The translations under genes and the position numbers were made by a program. Shown one piece after another: positions 14,630 through 22,900 of a stretch of DNA of 64,000 bases. Position 1 is the stretch's first letter. Every line of letters starts with the position of its first letter. Below the pieces are notes generated by a model. That model was not told where the DNA came from, made no database searches, and saw only the letters and a program-made list of their open reading frames with translations. Source of the DNA: Paludibacteraceae bacterium (GTDB lineage: Bacteria; Bacteroidota; Bacteroidia; Bacteroidales; Paludibacteraceae); NCBI GenBank assembly GCA_017625155.1, contig JAGALP010000006.1:1-64000 (forward strand). Reading direction: 5' to 3'.

Positions 14630-16903
14630 ATGAGAAAAATACTATTACTAATTGCACTTGCAATGTCATTATTGCTAAGTGCACGAACATTGGAGGAGAA
14701 ATGGATTCTTTGCTCCAATGTTAACTGTCAAATTCTTGATTCTTATTACGAAGACGGTGTGTCTTTTACATGGGATGGCGAAATCCTAAACAACAAAGCA
14801 CATGGTCATGGTACAGCGGTCCGCTACATTAACAACGAATTACATTCTACTTTTGTAGGTAACTATGAAAATGGTATTCGAGTTGGTAAAGGAAAATTGT
14901 CATGGTCTAATGGTAGAGAACTTGAGTGCGAGTTTACAAATAATCAAGCCACTGGACAGGGCAAACAGATAGACCCGAATGGCGATATATATACGGGACA
15001 ATTTATCAATTATATTCCTCATGGAAATGGTAAGTTAGAGAAAGCCAATGGTGTGATATCGGAAGGTTCATTTGTATTAGGCGAAATTTATACAGGAAAG
15101 AGTACAAGTATCACGGGAACAGTAACATATTACTACAGAGGATCCATAAGTCAAACACAACAATTTGACAAAACATCTACTTACAATCCTATTATAGGTC
15201 AAACTATTACAGAGTTTTTTAATGCCGAATGGCAACGCTGTGAAGCGAAAGATGCACTATATTATCGTCGTATAAAATATAAAGCACCTAATATTCCAGA
15301 TGGGGAAGTAAAAGATTATTATATAGACGGTCAACTGCAATCTGTATTTACTCCTATTTATATTGATCATGGAGATAGCGAAAAGGATTTCTTTGAAGGT
15401 AAGTTTGTATCATATTACAAAAATGGCAACAAACAGAAGGAGCATGATTATTACAATAGTCGTACCGACGGTAAAGCTATACAATATTACGAAAATGGAC
15501 AAGTAGAAATTATTTCAGATTTTCTTAATGGAGTTTTACACGGTGAGTATTATGAATACTACAAAACAGGCAAACTACATAGATATTATCTATTTGAAAA
15601 CGGAGAGATGGTGGACGGAAAATATGTTGAATTAGATGAAAATGGTACAGGCTACATTGTTTATAATGAATTTTTTGGAGATCATCCAGAGTCTTGGGTA
15701 ATGGATGGAGGGGATCATGTTTCATCTTTCAATAACTATGGTATGAGTGTTACCCTTGATAATCGTGCTGTCAAATCAATGGTTAAAAGGAGTTGTTATA
15801 TTCCTTTTGACCAATCACAAAACTACATGATAGCAACGACTATGAAAGCTGCCGAAGGCACTAAAAACGCCCAATATGGATTATTGTTTGGCTTTCAAGA
15901 CTGGGATAATTATTATTGCTTTTTTATTTCTAACGATGGAAAGTTTGCTGTTTATGGGGAGTATGAAGGTGTAGGACAGTGGCTTCGCAATTGGTCATAT
16001 ACAAATGTGATACACACGAATAGGGAAAATGTGCTAAAAGTTTACAGAATAGAAGATCGTTTTACATTTACTATTAACGGTTCAACTGTCGCACAAACTC
16101 TCGCTAAAACCTTACGAGGAAATGAATATGGACTGATTACATTGACACCTGGTACATATTCAATACACTCGCTGTCTGTTAATGAGTTTGCCCAACTCGC
16201 TCGTCCACAAGATGCTTATCCTACAGCAAATATCCCATCTGGCAAGCAAACAACTCAACCTGCAAATCAAACTACCGACTGGCTTTGGTCAGGTTCAGGA
16301 TTTTTTATAAGTGAAAAGGGATATATTGCTACTAACTATCATGTTGTTGATGGGGCAAAACAGATGCAGGTAACTTATAAGCAAAATGGGCAAACAAAAA
16401 CTTACAAAGCGGAGGTTGTTGTTTCTGACCCTACTAATGATTTAGCCATTATTAAAATTGTTGATAATTCATTTGTTGAGTTGCCAAAAATTCCATACAT
16501 TTTTACAGCAAAAACGGAAGATGTGGGAACTAGTGTATTTGCATTGGGGTATCCAAAGACTCAAAAATTAGGCGAAGAAATTAAATTTACAGATGGAACA
16601 ATTAGCGCAAAAACTGGCGCACAAGGAGATATTCGTTTATATCAAATTTCAGTTCCGATTACACATGGTAATAGTGGAGGTCCTTTATTTGATAATCAAG
16701 GTAATCTAATTGGTATTACTTCTTCTGGTTGGGATAATGAAGATAATATCAACTATGCAATAAAGTCAATTTATCTTAAAAATTTGATAGAAGTAATGCC
16801 AGAAGCAATCACATTACCGAGTAATACAAGTATTATAAATAAACCTTTAGTTGAAAAGATTAAGATTTTATCTGATTTTGTACCATTTATTGAAGCGAAA
16901 TAA
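14630..16903 (+). CDS. Secreted MORN-repeat and trypsin-like (HtrA-type) protease
   Basis: A protein of 757 residues from ATG 14630, chosen because it begins a clear signal peptide (MRKILLLIALAMSLLLSA). MORN-type G-x-Y/F-x-N-G repeats fill roughly residues 45-330, including toxin-MORN style YYENGQVE and KLHRYY. A concanavalin-like beta region follows (about 340-530). The trypsin-like domain at about 555-730 carries the triad TNYHVV (H), NDLAI (D) and GNSGGP (S). HtrA proteins act in the periplasm on unfolded proteins; there is no PDZ domain here, and the MORN part may bind a surface or lipid. Followed by a lipoprotein gene after 58 bp. Confidence 0.8.
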   Translation: MRKILLLIALAMSLLLSARTLEEKWILCSNVNCQILDSYYEDGVSFTWDGEILNNKAHGHGTAVRYINNELHSTFVGNYENGIRVGKGKLSWSNGRELECEFTNNQATGQGKQIDPNGDIYTGQFINYIPHGNGKLEKANGVISEGSFVLGEIYTGKSTSITGTVTYYYRGSISQTQQFDKTSTYNPIIGQTITEFFNAEWQRCEAKDALYYRRIKYKAPNIPDGEVKDYYIDGQLQSVFTPIYIDHGDSEKDFFEGKFVSYYKNGNKQKEHDYYNSRTDGKAIQYYENGQVEIISDFLNGVLHGEYYEYYKTGKLHRYYLFENGEMVDGKYVELDENGTGYIVYNEFFGDHPESWVMDGGDHVSSFNNYGMSVTLDNRAVKSMVKRSCYIPFDQSQNYMIATTMKAAEGTKNAQYGLLFGFQDWDNYYCFFISNDGKFAVYGEYEGVGQWLRNWSYTNVIHTNRENVLKVYRIEDRFTFTINGSTVAQTLAKTLRGNEYGLITLTPGTYSIHSLSVNEFAQLARPQDAYPTANIPSGKQTTQPANQTTDWLWSGSGFFISEKGYIATNYHVVDGAKQMQVTYKQNGQTKTYKAEVVVSDPTNDLAIIKIVDNSFVELPKIPYIFTAKTEDVGTSVFALGYPKTQKLGEEIKFTDGTISAKTGAQGDIRLYQISVPITHGNSGGPLFDNQGNLIGITSSGWDNEDNINYAIKSIYLKNLIEVMPEAITLPSNTSIINKPLVEKIKILSDFVPFIEAK

Positions 16904-16961
16904 ATCCTTTTAAGAGGATGATATAAATCCGAATTATTAACATTTAAAACAAAAAAACAAA

Positions 16962-17564
16962 ATGAAAACAACAAAAATTTTACTTCTCATGCTGGTCGGT
17001 GTAGTGATGACCTCATGTTGGACAGTTCGTTCTGTTACAGTTACTGACATCCCAGAACAGTATGTTGGTAACAAGTACGATGCTTTGGTAGGAATGTCTA
17101 AAGCACAAGTGTTAGCAGAGATGTCAGTTCCTGATCGAACAATGGATGACGGATTAGGAGGAGAAGTCCTTATCTATGAGAAAAAAGAGCAAGTTTCTAA
17201 AACTACAGGTTATTCTGCTGCCTCTGCAACAACTAAGCCGGTAACAAATTATTGGACAGGGCAAACATCTTTGCAAAGTTCAGGATACAATAGCATGAAC
17301 TCTTCAACGGTTACACAGGAGAATAAAGAATACGTTAATGTGTTTATTGATGCAAATAGCACATGTTACAAAGTTGATGCTAATATTGGCGATATATATG
17401 AACCTGCTGTTACACATCAAGAATGTTATAAAGCACCTAATCCTGGTTTATTATGGATGTTAATACCACCTATAACGATGATAGGTTGGATTCCTGCTAT
17501 TTGGTATCTAGCTCAAAATGCAAAAGTCAATCGTGGAGATGCAAAATTAGTCCCATGTGATTAA
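16962..17564 (+). CDS. Lipoprotein with a BamE-like segment
   Basis: The first 20 residues end in VVMTSC, a lipobox. The segment KYDALVGMSKAQVLAEMSVPDRTMDDG...VLIYE has the 'short helix, strand-turn-strand' look of BamE/SmpA-type modules. A second hydrophobic stretch (GLLWMLIPPITMIGWIPAIWYLA) lies near the C-terminus. It lies 58 bp after the secreted protease in the same direction with an A-rich leader, so the two may be co-expressed envelope proteins. BamE relationship is weak, from one motif. Confidence 0.65.
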   Translation: MKTTKILLLMLVGVVMTSCWTVRSVTVTDIPEQYVGNKYDALVGMSKAQVLAEMSVPDRTMDDGLGGEVLIYEKKEQVSKTTGYSAASATTKPVTNYWTGQTSLQSSGYNSMNSSTVTQENKEYVNVFIDANSTCYKVDANIGDIYEPAVTHQECYKAPNPGLLWMLIPPITMIGWIPAIWYLAQNAKVNRGDAKLVPCD

Positions 17565-17621
17565 TCCTAAAAACACTTTCGCTTACATGCAAATTTAGCA
17601 CTTTAATTCATTTCTAAAACC

Positions 17622-17656
17622 AAATAGAGTGTGCCTTATTATGACACACTCTATTT
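17622..17656. terminator. Bidirectional terminator between convergent genes
   Basis: AAATAGAGTGTG (17622-17633) and CACACTCTATTT (17645-17656) form a perfect 12-bp stem, with T-rich sequence on the + side and A-rich on the other. It serves both the lipoprotein and the HEPN gene. Confidence 0.8.
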
Positions 17657-17669
17657 GTTATTCCATTGT

Positions 17670-18725
17670 TTAAGGTAAAATATTGTTGTTAACTAGTTCA
17701 AATATTAACATTGATAATAATTTATTCAATTTCTCAAATTCAAGATCAATATTGTCTTTTGTTAATTTAAATGTTCTATTTAAAATTTCTCCATGAAAAA
17801 ATTTATTTCGAAGGAAATAGGCATATTTTATACATAGTAATGTGACTAATTCTATATCAGAAGATGTGTTTTTATTGCTATTAAGATGATTTTGTATATC
17901 ACTCCATTTACCCAATGATTTAATATTATCTTCACGACATACAAGTTTTTCTTGGAATAATTCTATTATTCTTTTATCTGAATATCTGTAAATAAAATCG
18001 ACAAGTGCTTGTGTGTGTTTGTGTGTAGGATAATCATTTAGAATTAATTTTTGCCACCTAAAAGAATGAAATAATTCTTGTGTTGTATAAGAATTTGTTA
18101 TCTCTATTGTTTGTGAAAAATGATTTGCGTGCGCAATTATGAGTTTTCGCATTTCGCATAAATTTGTATTTTCACTACTTTGCTTACCACAATAAACATA
18201 CAAGCGATTAAATGCTCTCCATAGATTTTCAAAACCAACATACAAATCATCAGTAATTTGTGCTTTTAACCAATAGGATAATGCAATCCTAATACATTCA
18301 CCTTTTTCGGATTCATCTGTAATTTCCGGTATGATTTCTTTCTTCAAATATAAATTATTCTGTATTGGGATGCTAATTTGTAATGGTTGCTGAAAAGTAG
18401 CACTTTCTAATAAGGGAGTTTTATTTTTGCCCTCAATGTAATTAATTTGAATACTTTTAATTTGAGAATAAATGCTGCTTACGGAATAATATGCAATTAT
18501 TGATTTAATAATCTGAGTATTAATACTATTTTGAGGATTCGATAGTATGGATTTATACTTCCTTGAACGTTTTAATTTCAATACAATGCTTGATGGAGCA
18601 AAGATGAATCTGTCTTGATTCCCTTTACTTTTTTTATAGTCCACCATTAATTGGAATTTCTCTGTCAAAAGAGGATTTTTTTCTTTGAATTGAATACGGA
18701 CTTCGTAATTGTAGTTGATCGCCAT
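17670..18725 (-). CDS. HEPN-domain protein, putative defence ribonuclease
   Basis: A 351-residue AT-rich gene with no signal peptide. A helical C-terminal half carries FENLWRAFNRLYVYC near residue 170 and AYFLRNKFFHGEIL near 310. The latter contains R-N-x3-H, the catalytic pattern of HEPN ribonucleases. The N-terminal ~140 residues are strand-rich and unrecognised, possibly a sensing part. The layout recalls large single-gene HEPN defence proteins such as ApeA, but I cannot claim that family. It has its own promoter and sits upstream of the CBASS region on the opposite strand. Confidence 0.6.
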   Translation of the reverse strand: MAINYNYEVRIQFKEKNPLLTEKFQLMVDYKKSKGNQDRFIFAPSSIVLKLKRSRKYKSILSNPQNSINTQIIKSIIAYYSVSSIYSQIKSIQINYIEGKNKTPLLESATFQQPLQISIPIQNNLYLKKEIIPEITDESEKGECIRIALSYWLKAQITDDLYVGFENLWRAFNRLYVYCGKQSSENTNLCEMRKLIIAHANHFSQTIEITNSYTTQELFHSFRWQKLILNDYPTHKHTQALVDFIYRYSDKRIIELFQEKLVCREDNIKSLGKWSDIQNHLNSNKNTSSDIELVTLLCIKYAYFLRNKFFHGEILNRTFKLTKDNIDLEFEKLNKLLSMLIFELVNNNILP

Positions 18726-18895
18726 AATTGAAAACTAATTTATATTATCAGAATAACTATTATCTACTTATCAATCCTCTCAGCCACTGCAATCACCTCC
18801 TTCGACTCGCTTCACCCGCATGAACTTAGTCCACACATTGACCATTCTGCATGCTTGACTGAATATATGTGCTATCGAAATTCTCATTCCGCCGA

Positions 18896-18927
18896 CAAAG
18901 GTACTACATTTTTCCGACATGTGCAAA
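18896..18927 (-). promoter_or_regulatory. Minus-strand promoter for the HEPN gene
   Basis: On the minus strand TTTG (complement of 18924-18927) and TACCTTTG (complement of 18896-18903) are 20 bp apart. The leader to the start at 18725 is about 165 nt. Confidence 0.75.
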
Positions 18928-19016
18928 CAAATCTACCATAACTCTATCCATTGCATTCGAAAGAGATCCAATTATGTTGTTTACTTAAGGCAAATTTTTC
19001 GACAAAGGAGATTAAC

Positions 19017-19121
19017 ATGCTCACTCGTCAAAGCCTTCAAACTATTTACCAGCGTAAGACTCAAATCCGTCAAAAACTCTCCATCCCCGAAGCCGACGAC
19101 ATCCTCCACCACCTTGCGTAA
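19017..19121 (+). CDS. Possible 34-residue peptide gene
   Basis: ATG at 19017 opens a 34-codon frame (MLTRQSLQTIYQRKT... ending ILHHLA) preceded by AAAGGAGAT, a rare Shine-Dalgarno-like site in this window. Whether it is translated is uncertain, since no promoter is seen on this strand nearby. The surrounding 18928-19432 stretch has no other gene, only the minus-strand promoter at 19252-19283. Confidence 0.25.
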   Translation: MLTRQSLQTIYQRKTQIRQKLSIPEADDILHHLA

Positions 19122-19251
19122 ATCTTCGCACTTTTTTGAAGAACTTTCCACACAAACACCTTAACATATCCTATGGCGTGCATCGCATGCCTATTTATTC
19201 CTATTTGTATTCCATTTATTCTTAAACCTCCTTTTTTTGCAAAAAGACTTA

Positions 19252-19283
19252 CAAAGATACAATAATTTTTCGAGATAAGCAAA
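19252..19283 (-). promoter_or_regulatory. Minus-strand promoter with no obvious gene
   Basis: TTTG (complement of 19280-19283) and TATCTTTG (complement of 19252-19259) are exactly 20 bp apart. Downstream on the minus strand there is an AAGGAGG motif but only very short frames, so the product may be an RNA or a peptide. Confidence 0.55.
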
Positions 19284-19432
19284 TAATGTTTTGATTTTGC
19301 AAGTAAAATGAATTGATTTTGCGTTGCTTTCTGCGTTTGCCTCCGCATTTCCGTCTAAATCGGAATATTTATTTGCCTATGTCAAAAAAAAGTTGTAACT
19401 TGTGTACAGAGACGATGATATAGAAAATAATA

Positions 19433-19455
19433 GCAGCAACGGGTCCCGTTGCTGC
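19433..19455. terminator. Perfect hairpin downstream of the GIY-YIG-like gene
   Basis: GCAGCAACGG and CCGTTGCTGC flank a 3-base loop. On the minus strand it is followed by TATTATTTTC, a weak T tract, suggesting a terminator for the 19494-19745 gene. Confidence 0.55.
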
Positions 19456-19493
19456 CTAAATAGTACCCATTAAGGATATTCGGGTGCTAATCA

Positions 19494-19745
19494 TTACTTC
19501 CCAGTGTCATTTTGGTTGTACTTTGGACGCTCTCCGTGATGATTTTGCTTATAGGTGTCTATGCGCTGCTCTTCCCATCTCTCTGCCGTAGCACGAGATA
19601 CTTTAGGACCAACAGTGACCATTCTGGTGAAATCTTTGTCCGCAGTATGCTCTTGCGCACGCCTGTCGGGATTATTGGTTATACCAACATAAACAACTTT
19701 GTTCCCATCTCTTAATTCGTACCTTGTTGTGTCTCTTTCTGCCAT
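19494..19745 (-). CDS. Small GIY-YIG-like domain protein
   Basis: About 83 residues containing KVVYVGITNNPDRRAQEH, the second strand, turn and catalytic arginine region of the GIY-YIG nuclease fold, then E-R-W-E-E-Q supplying a possible catalytic glutamate. The first GIY triplet is replaced by YEL, so activity is uncertain. The start is set at the internal methionine giving MAERDTTRYEL; three extra residues are possible. It is freestanding between the HEPN gene and the RloA-like gene. Standalone mini GIY-YIG proteins occur in mobile elements and as repair-related UvrC/SLX1-like proteins. Confidence 0.65.
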   Translation of the reverse strand: MAERDTTRYELRDGNKVVYVGITNNPDRRAQEHTADKDFTRMVTVGPKVSRATAERWEEQRIDTYKQNHHGERPKYNQNDTGK

Positions 19746-19951
19746 ACCATACACCTCCTCTCATGGCATTTTATGTGTTAGACTAATACCTTCTTTTCTA
19801 CAGGTTCGGGTTCTATCCTGGTCGACTGACATCGTATATAGCACAAAAACCATGCCGTACAAAAAGAAACTGCCAATTTGTCATGTTTAAATTAATAATC
19901 GGCGTAAAAACTGCCAAAAATAGCAATAAAATACAAAAATAATAGATTTTA

Positions 19952-19983
19952 TTTGCGTATATAAAATATTTTTCTTACCTTTG
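19952..19983 (+). promoter_or_regulatory. Promoter for the RloAB-CBASS gene cluster
   Basis: TTTG at 19952-19955 and TACCTTTG at 19976-19983, 20 bp apart, 50 bp before the start at 20034. No comparable promoter is seen inside the following six genes. The 19755-19951 stretch holds nothing else I can identify. Confidence 0.8.
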
Positions 19984-20033
19984 CAGTCGATTTTTATTAC
20001 ACAATATAGGTAACAATATAAAAGTTTCATTCT

Positions 20034-21302
20034 ATGATTGAAGAGTTAATTGCAAAAAATCTTTTGTCGTTTCGTGATGAAATGTGTTTGAGTTTCGAAG
20101 CGACCAATGATACAATGGGAGAAGATCAATTAGTAATGACCATGCCAGATGGTAAACGATTGCTACGCTTTGGTATGATTTATGGCGCAAATGCATCGGG
20201 AAAATCAAATGTGTTGTTCATATTGAATAGTCTTAAAAGATTTTGGAATTTTGTTCAGAAAGACATCGATGCAGCCACTGGTTGGGTGCCATTCCGTTTT
20301 GACGTAGAAACGCCAAGCTTACCTACTGAATTAACTCTTCGTTTTTATGTAAAGGGTATACGTTATTGGTATTTCCTTCGACTTACGGAACGTCAAGTTA
20401 TTGAAGAGAAACTATCCTATTATTCTTCAAATCGTCCTACGATGCTCTTTCATCGTATTATGGAAGATGATCGACTTCTGCTAAATGTTAATCCTTCTGT
20501 GAATAAGTTAGACGATACTGAGTTAAAGCAATTACAAATCAATTGCTTCGACAATATGTCGTTCTTTGCTGCTCGTAGTCAAGTAAATATCCCCTTACGT
20601 TATATTGATGATGCGCGCGAATGGATGCGCGTGCAAGTTCTTGATACGGTTGATCCTGATTTGCGTATGTTTGATTATGCAAAATCTAAGATCGAAACGA
20701 CACCAGAATTACTTCCTTATTTGCTTGAAAAATTACACTCATCTGATTTTAATATAACAGGTTTGCAAACTGAACGTCAAGCTTCAGATATCCCTGTCGA
20801 GATGATTAAAATGATTAATGAAGCCTCGGATATCTCCGATGAGATGAAGCGTAACTTACTAACGGATTTACAAGCAAAATTTGAACATACTGTTTACAAT
20901 AGCCGTGGAAAAGAGAAGTACGTATTGGAAGATGGATGGGAATCGCGTGGTACAAGAAGAATGATTGGTATTGAATCTGTTATATTTCGTGCAAATCAAA
21001 TAAAAGCACTACTGCCAATTGATGAGATAGAATCATCCCTGCATCCAGCGTTAATAGAACGCGTGTTATATGATTTTCTTAAGACAGGAGGAGAAAGTCA
21101 GTTGCTAATTACGACGCATTATGATTATCTCCTAGATTTAGTTAATGATTTAATCCGAAAAGATTGTGTTTGGTTTGCAGAGAAAGGTCTGGATGGGGCA
21201 TCTACATTATACTCTTTGGCAGAGTTCGCTGGCTTAAACAAATTGAGTTCGCTTCAACGAGCATATCGCGGAGGGCGATTTGGCGCAACACCTAATATAT
21301 AA
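20034..21302 (+). CDS. AAA_15-type ATPase, RloA-like
   Basis: 422 residues. N-terminal LLSFRDEMCLSFEA is a RecF/SMC-type strand, followed by Walker A GANASGKSN near residue 52 and the split head's Walker B LLPIDEIESSLHP near 325, then LLITTHYDYLLD. This is the 'ATP/GTP-binding protein' half of RloAB-type pairs; related ATPases form cages with TOPRIM effectors in the PARIS system. It is followed 4 bp later by an RloB-like gene. A role in detecting phage proteins is established for PARIS but only inferred here. Confidence 0.85.
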   Translation: MIEELIAKNLLSFRDEMCLSFEATNDTMGEDQLVMTMPDGKRLLRFGMIYGANASGKSNVLFILNSLKRFWNFVQKDIDAATGWVPFRFDVETPSLPTELTLRFYVKGIRYWYFLRLTERQVIEEKLSYYSSNRPTMLFHRIMEDDRLLLNVNPSVNKLDDTELKQLQINCFDNMSFFAARSQVNIPLRYIDDAREWMRVQVLDTVDPDLRMFDYAKSKIETTPELLPYLLEKLHSSDFNITGLQTERQASDIPVEMIKMINEASDISDEMKRNLLTDLQAKFEHTVYNSRGKEKYVLEDGWESRGTRRMIGIESVIFRANQIKALLPIDEIESSLHPALIERVLYDFLKTGGESQLLITTHYDYLLDLVNDLIRKDCVWFAEKGLDGASTLYSLAEFAGLNKLSSLQRAYRGGRFGATPNI

Positions 21303-21306
21303 TTGT

Positions 21307-21897
21307 ATGGCACGTAAAAAAGAGATACGAAAGTTACGAGAACCTATACCAACTATAATCGGTGCTGGTATAACAGAGAAATGGTATTTTCGCCATCTAA
21401 AAGATTATGCACATTTAAAACTAGATATCAAACCTAAATATTTTGGGTCTGATACTGCATATGATATGCAAAAATTTGTAGAGGGCGTATTAGCCATGGG
21501 AGGGAAAGCTATTTGTATATTTGACATGGATACCACGCAATGGGACGATATAGAAAAGGATCGCAAAACTCAATTTATTGCTGCGTATCAGAAGAATCCG
21601 AATGTTATATTATGTGGTAGCATGCCAAGTATAGAATATTGGTTTTTACTCCATTTTGAAAAATCAAATCGTTATTTTGGCACTTCAGACAAGGTGATAG
21701 AAGCATTAGAACATTATATGCCTTTTGAAAAAAAGGAAAAGTTTTTATCGAAACCACAATGGATTCTTCCTTTGCTAAGTAAAAATAGAACCGAACAAGC
21801 AATGATTAATGCAGATGAGCTAGGAACTACAGGAGCTTCCTATACTGAGATCCCTAAAGTGCTGCGATTTTTAAATATAAATAACATACGGAAATAA
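21307..21897 (+). CDS. RloB-like TOPRIM-fold protein
   Basis: 196 residues from ATG 21307; a start at 21280 would add nine residues inside the ATPase gene. The motifs are PTIIGAGITEKWYF (TOPRIM-like first strand), AICIFDMDTT (D-x-D metal site) and SMPSIEYWFLLHF (the RloB family hallmark). In relatives the first motif is usually G-E-G-x-T-E; here the glutamate is replaced by alanine, so nuclease activity may be altered. It partners the upstream ATPase. The next gene, the CBASS patatin, begins 17 bp after the stop. Confidence 0.8.
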   Translation: MARKKEIRKLREPIPTIIGAGITEKWYFRHLKDYAHLKLDIKPKYFGSDTAYDMQKFVEGVLAMGGKAICIFDMDTTQWDDIEKDRKTQFIAAYQKNPNVILCGSMPSIEYWFLLHFEKSNRYFGTSDKVIEALEHYMPFEKKEKFLSKPQWILPLLSKNRTEQAMINADELGTTGASYTEIPKVLRFLNINNIRK

Positions 21898-21914
21898 AAA
21901 CTAAAATTATATAT

Positions 21915-22895
21915 ATGTCGGGGAAACGTTTTAAAATATTATGTATTGATGGAGGTGGCATAAAAGGATTGTATTCGGCAGAGGTGTTGAATACATTGGA
22001 ACATACTTATGGCCCACTCTCCGATTACTTTGACATGCTCTGTGGAACTTCTACAGGAGGAATTATTGCTTTAGGTATATCAGCAAAGATTCCTATGCAA
22101 GATATAGTTAAGTTTTACGAATCTAAAGGAGCCGCCATATTCAGCCAATGGAAAAAAATTTGGCCTCTCAAAGATTTGTTATTAGTACTAAAACAATCTC
22201 TTATTTGTAGTAAATATTCTAATCGTTCATTAAAGAAAGCGTTAGTTGAAGTGTTTGGAGAAAGGAAAATTGCAGAAAGTAATAATCTTTTATGCATACC
22301 TTCATATAATATCACATGTGCACAAACGCGTGTTTTTAAAAAAGATTATAATCAGTTTAATCAAGACGATCAAAAGACATATGTAGATGTAGCATTGGCA
22401 ACTTCTGCTGCACCTACGTATTTGCCTGTACATACTATTAATAATGTTGATTATATTGATGGAGGGCTTTGGGCTAATGATCCAACTCAAGTAGCAATCT
22501 CTGAATATTTATATTTGTTCTCAGATGAGTATGAAGGAGTCGATATTTTATCTATTAGTAGCTGCGAAAAAAGTTCAGCAGAAACACTATGTTGTAAAAA
22601 TCGGTCTTTCTTCGCATGGTCGCAGACATTATTTGATATATATAATAATGGTCAAAATCAGTCTTCCCGTTTTTTTGTTGAGAAGTTGAAAAATCATTTA
22701 AAATTTGATTTAAATATAGTCAGAATACAAAATACTCCATTATCACCCCAACAAGCGAAAATTATTGCTATGGATAATGCATCTAAGCATGCGCTTAAAT
22801 GCTTATCTGGAATCGGAAAAACGGTTGGCGCAAATTATAAAGATAAACCTGAAGTAAAAAAATTTTTTGAAACAAAAAAAACTTTTAATTTTTAA
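21915..22895 (+). CDS. capV: Patatin-like phospholipase, CBASS effector
   Basis: The 326-residue product shows all patatin marks: the oxyanion loop DGGGIKG near residue 12, the nucleophile elbow GTSTGG near 44, and the dyad aspartate in YIDGGLWANDP near 185. In CapV-type CBASS this phospholipase binds a cyclic dinucleotide made by the neighbouring CD-NTase and degrades the inner membrane, killing the infected cell. The gene order patatin, CD-NTase, Cap2, Cap3 is that of the Vibrio cholerae CBASS. The activating nucleotide here is not known. Confidence 0.92.
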   Translation: MSGKRFKILCIDGGGIKGLYSAEVLNTLEHTYGPLSDYFDMLCGTSTGGIIALGISAKIPMQDIVKFYESKGAAIFSQWKKIWPLKDLLLVLKQSLICSKYSNRSLKKALVEVFGERKIAESNNLLCIPSYNITCAQTRVFKKDYNQFNQDDQKTYVDVALATSAAPTYLPVHTINNVDYIDGGLWANDPTQVAISEYLYLFSDEYEGVDILSISSCEKSSAETLCCKNRSFFAWSQTLFDIYNNGQNQSSRFFVEKLKNHLKFDLNIVRIQNTPLSPQQAKIIAMDNASKHALKCLSGIGKTVGANYKDKPEVKKFFETKKTFNF

Positions 22896-22900
22896 TTATT

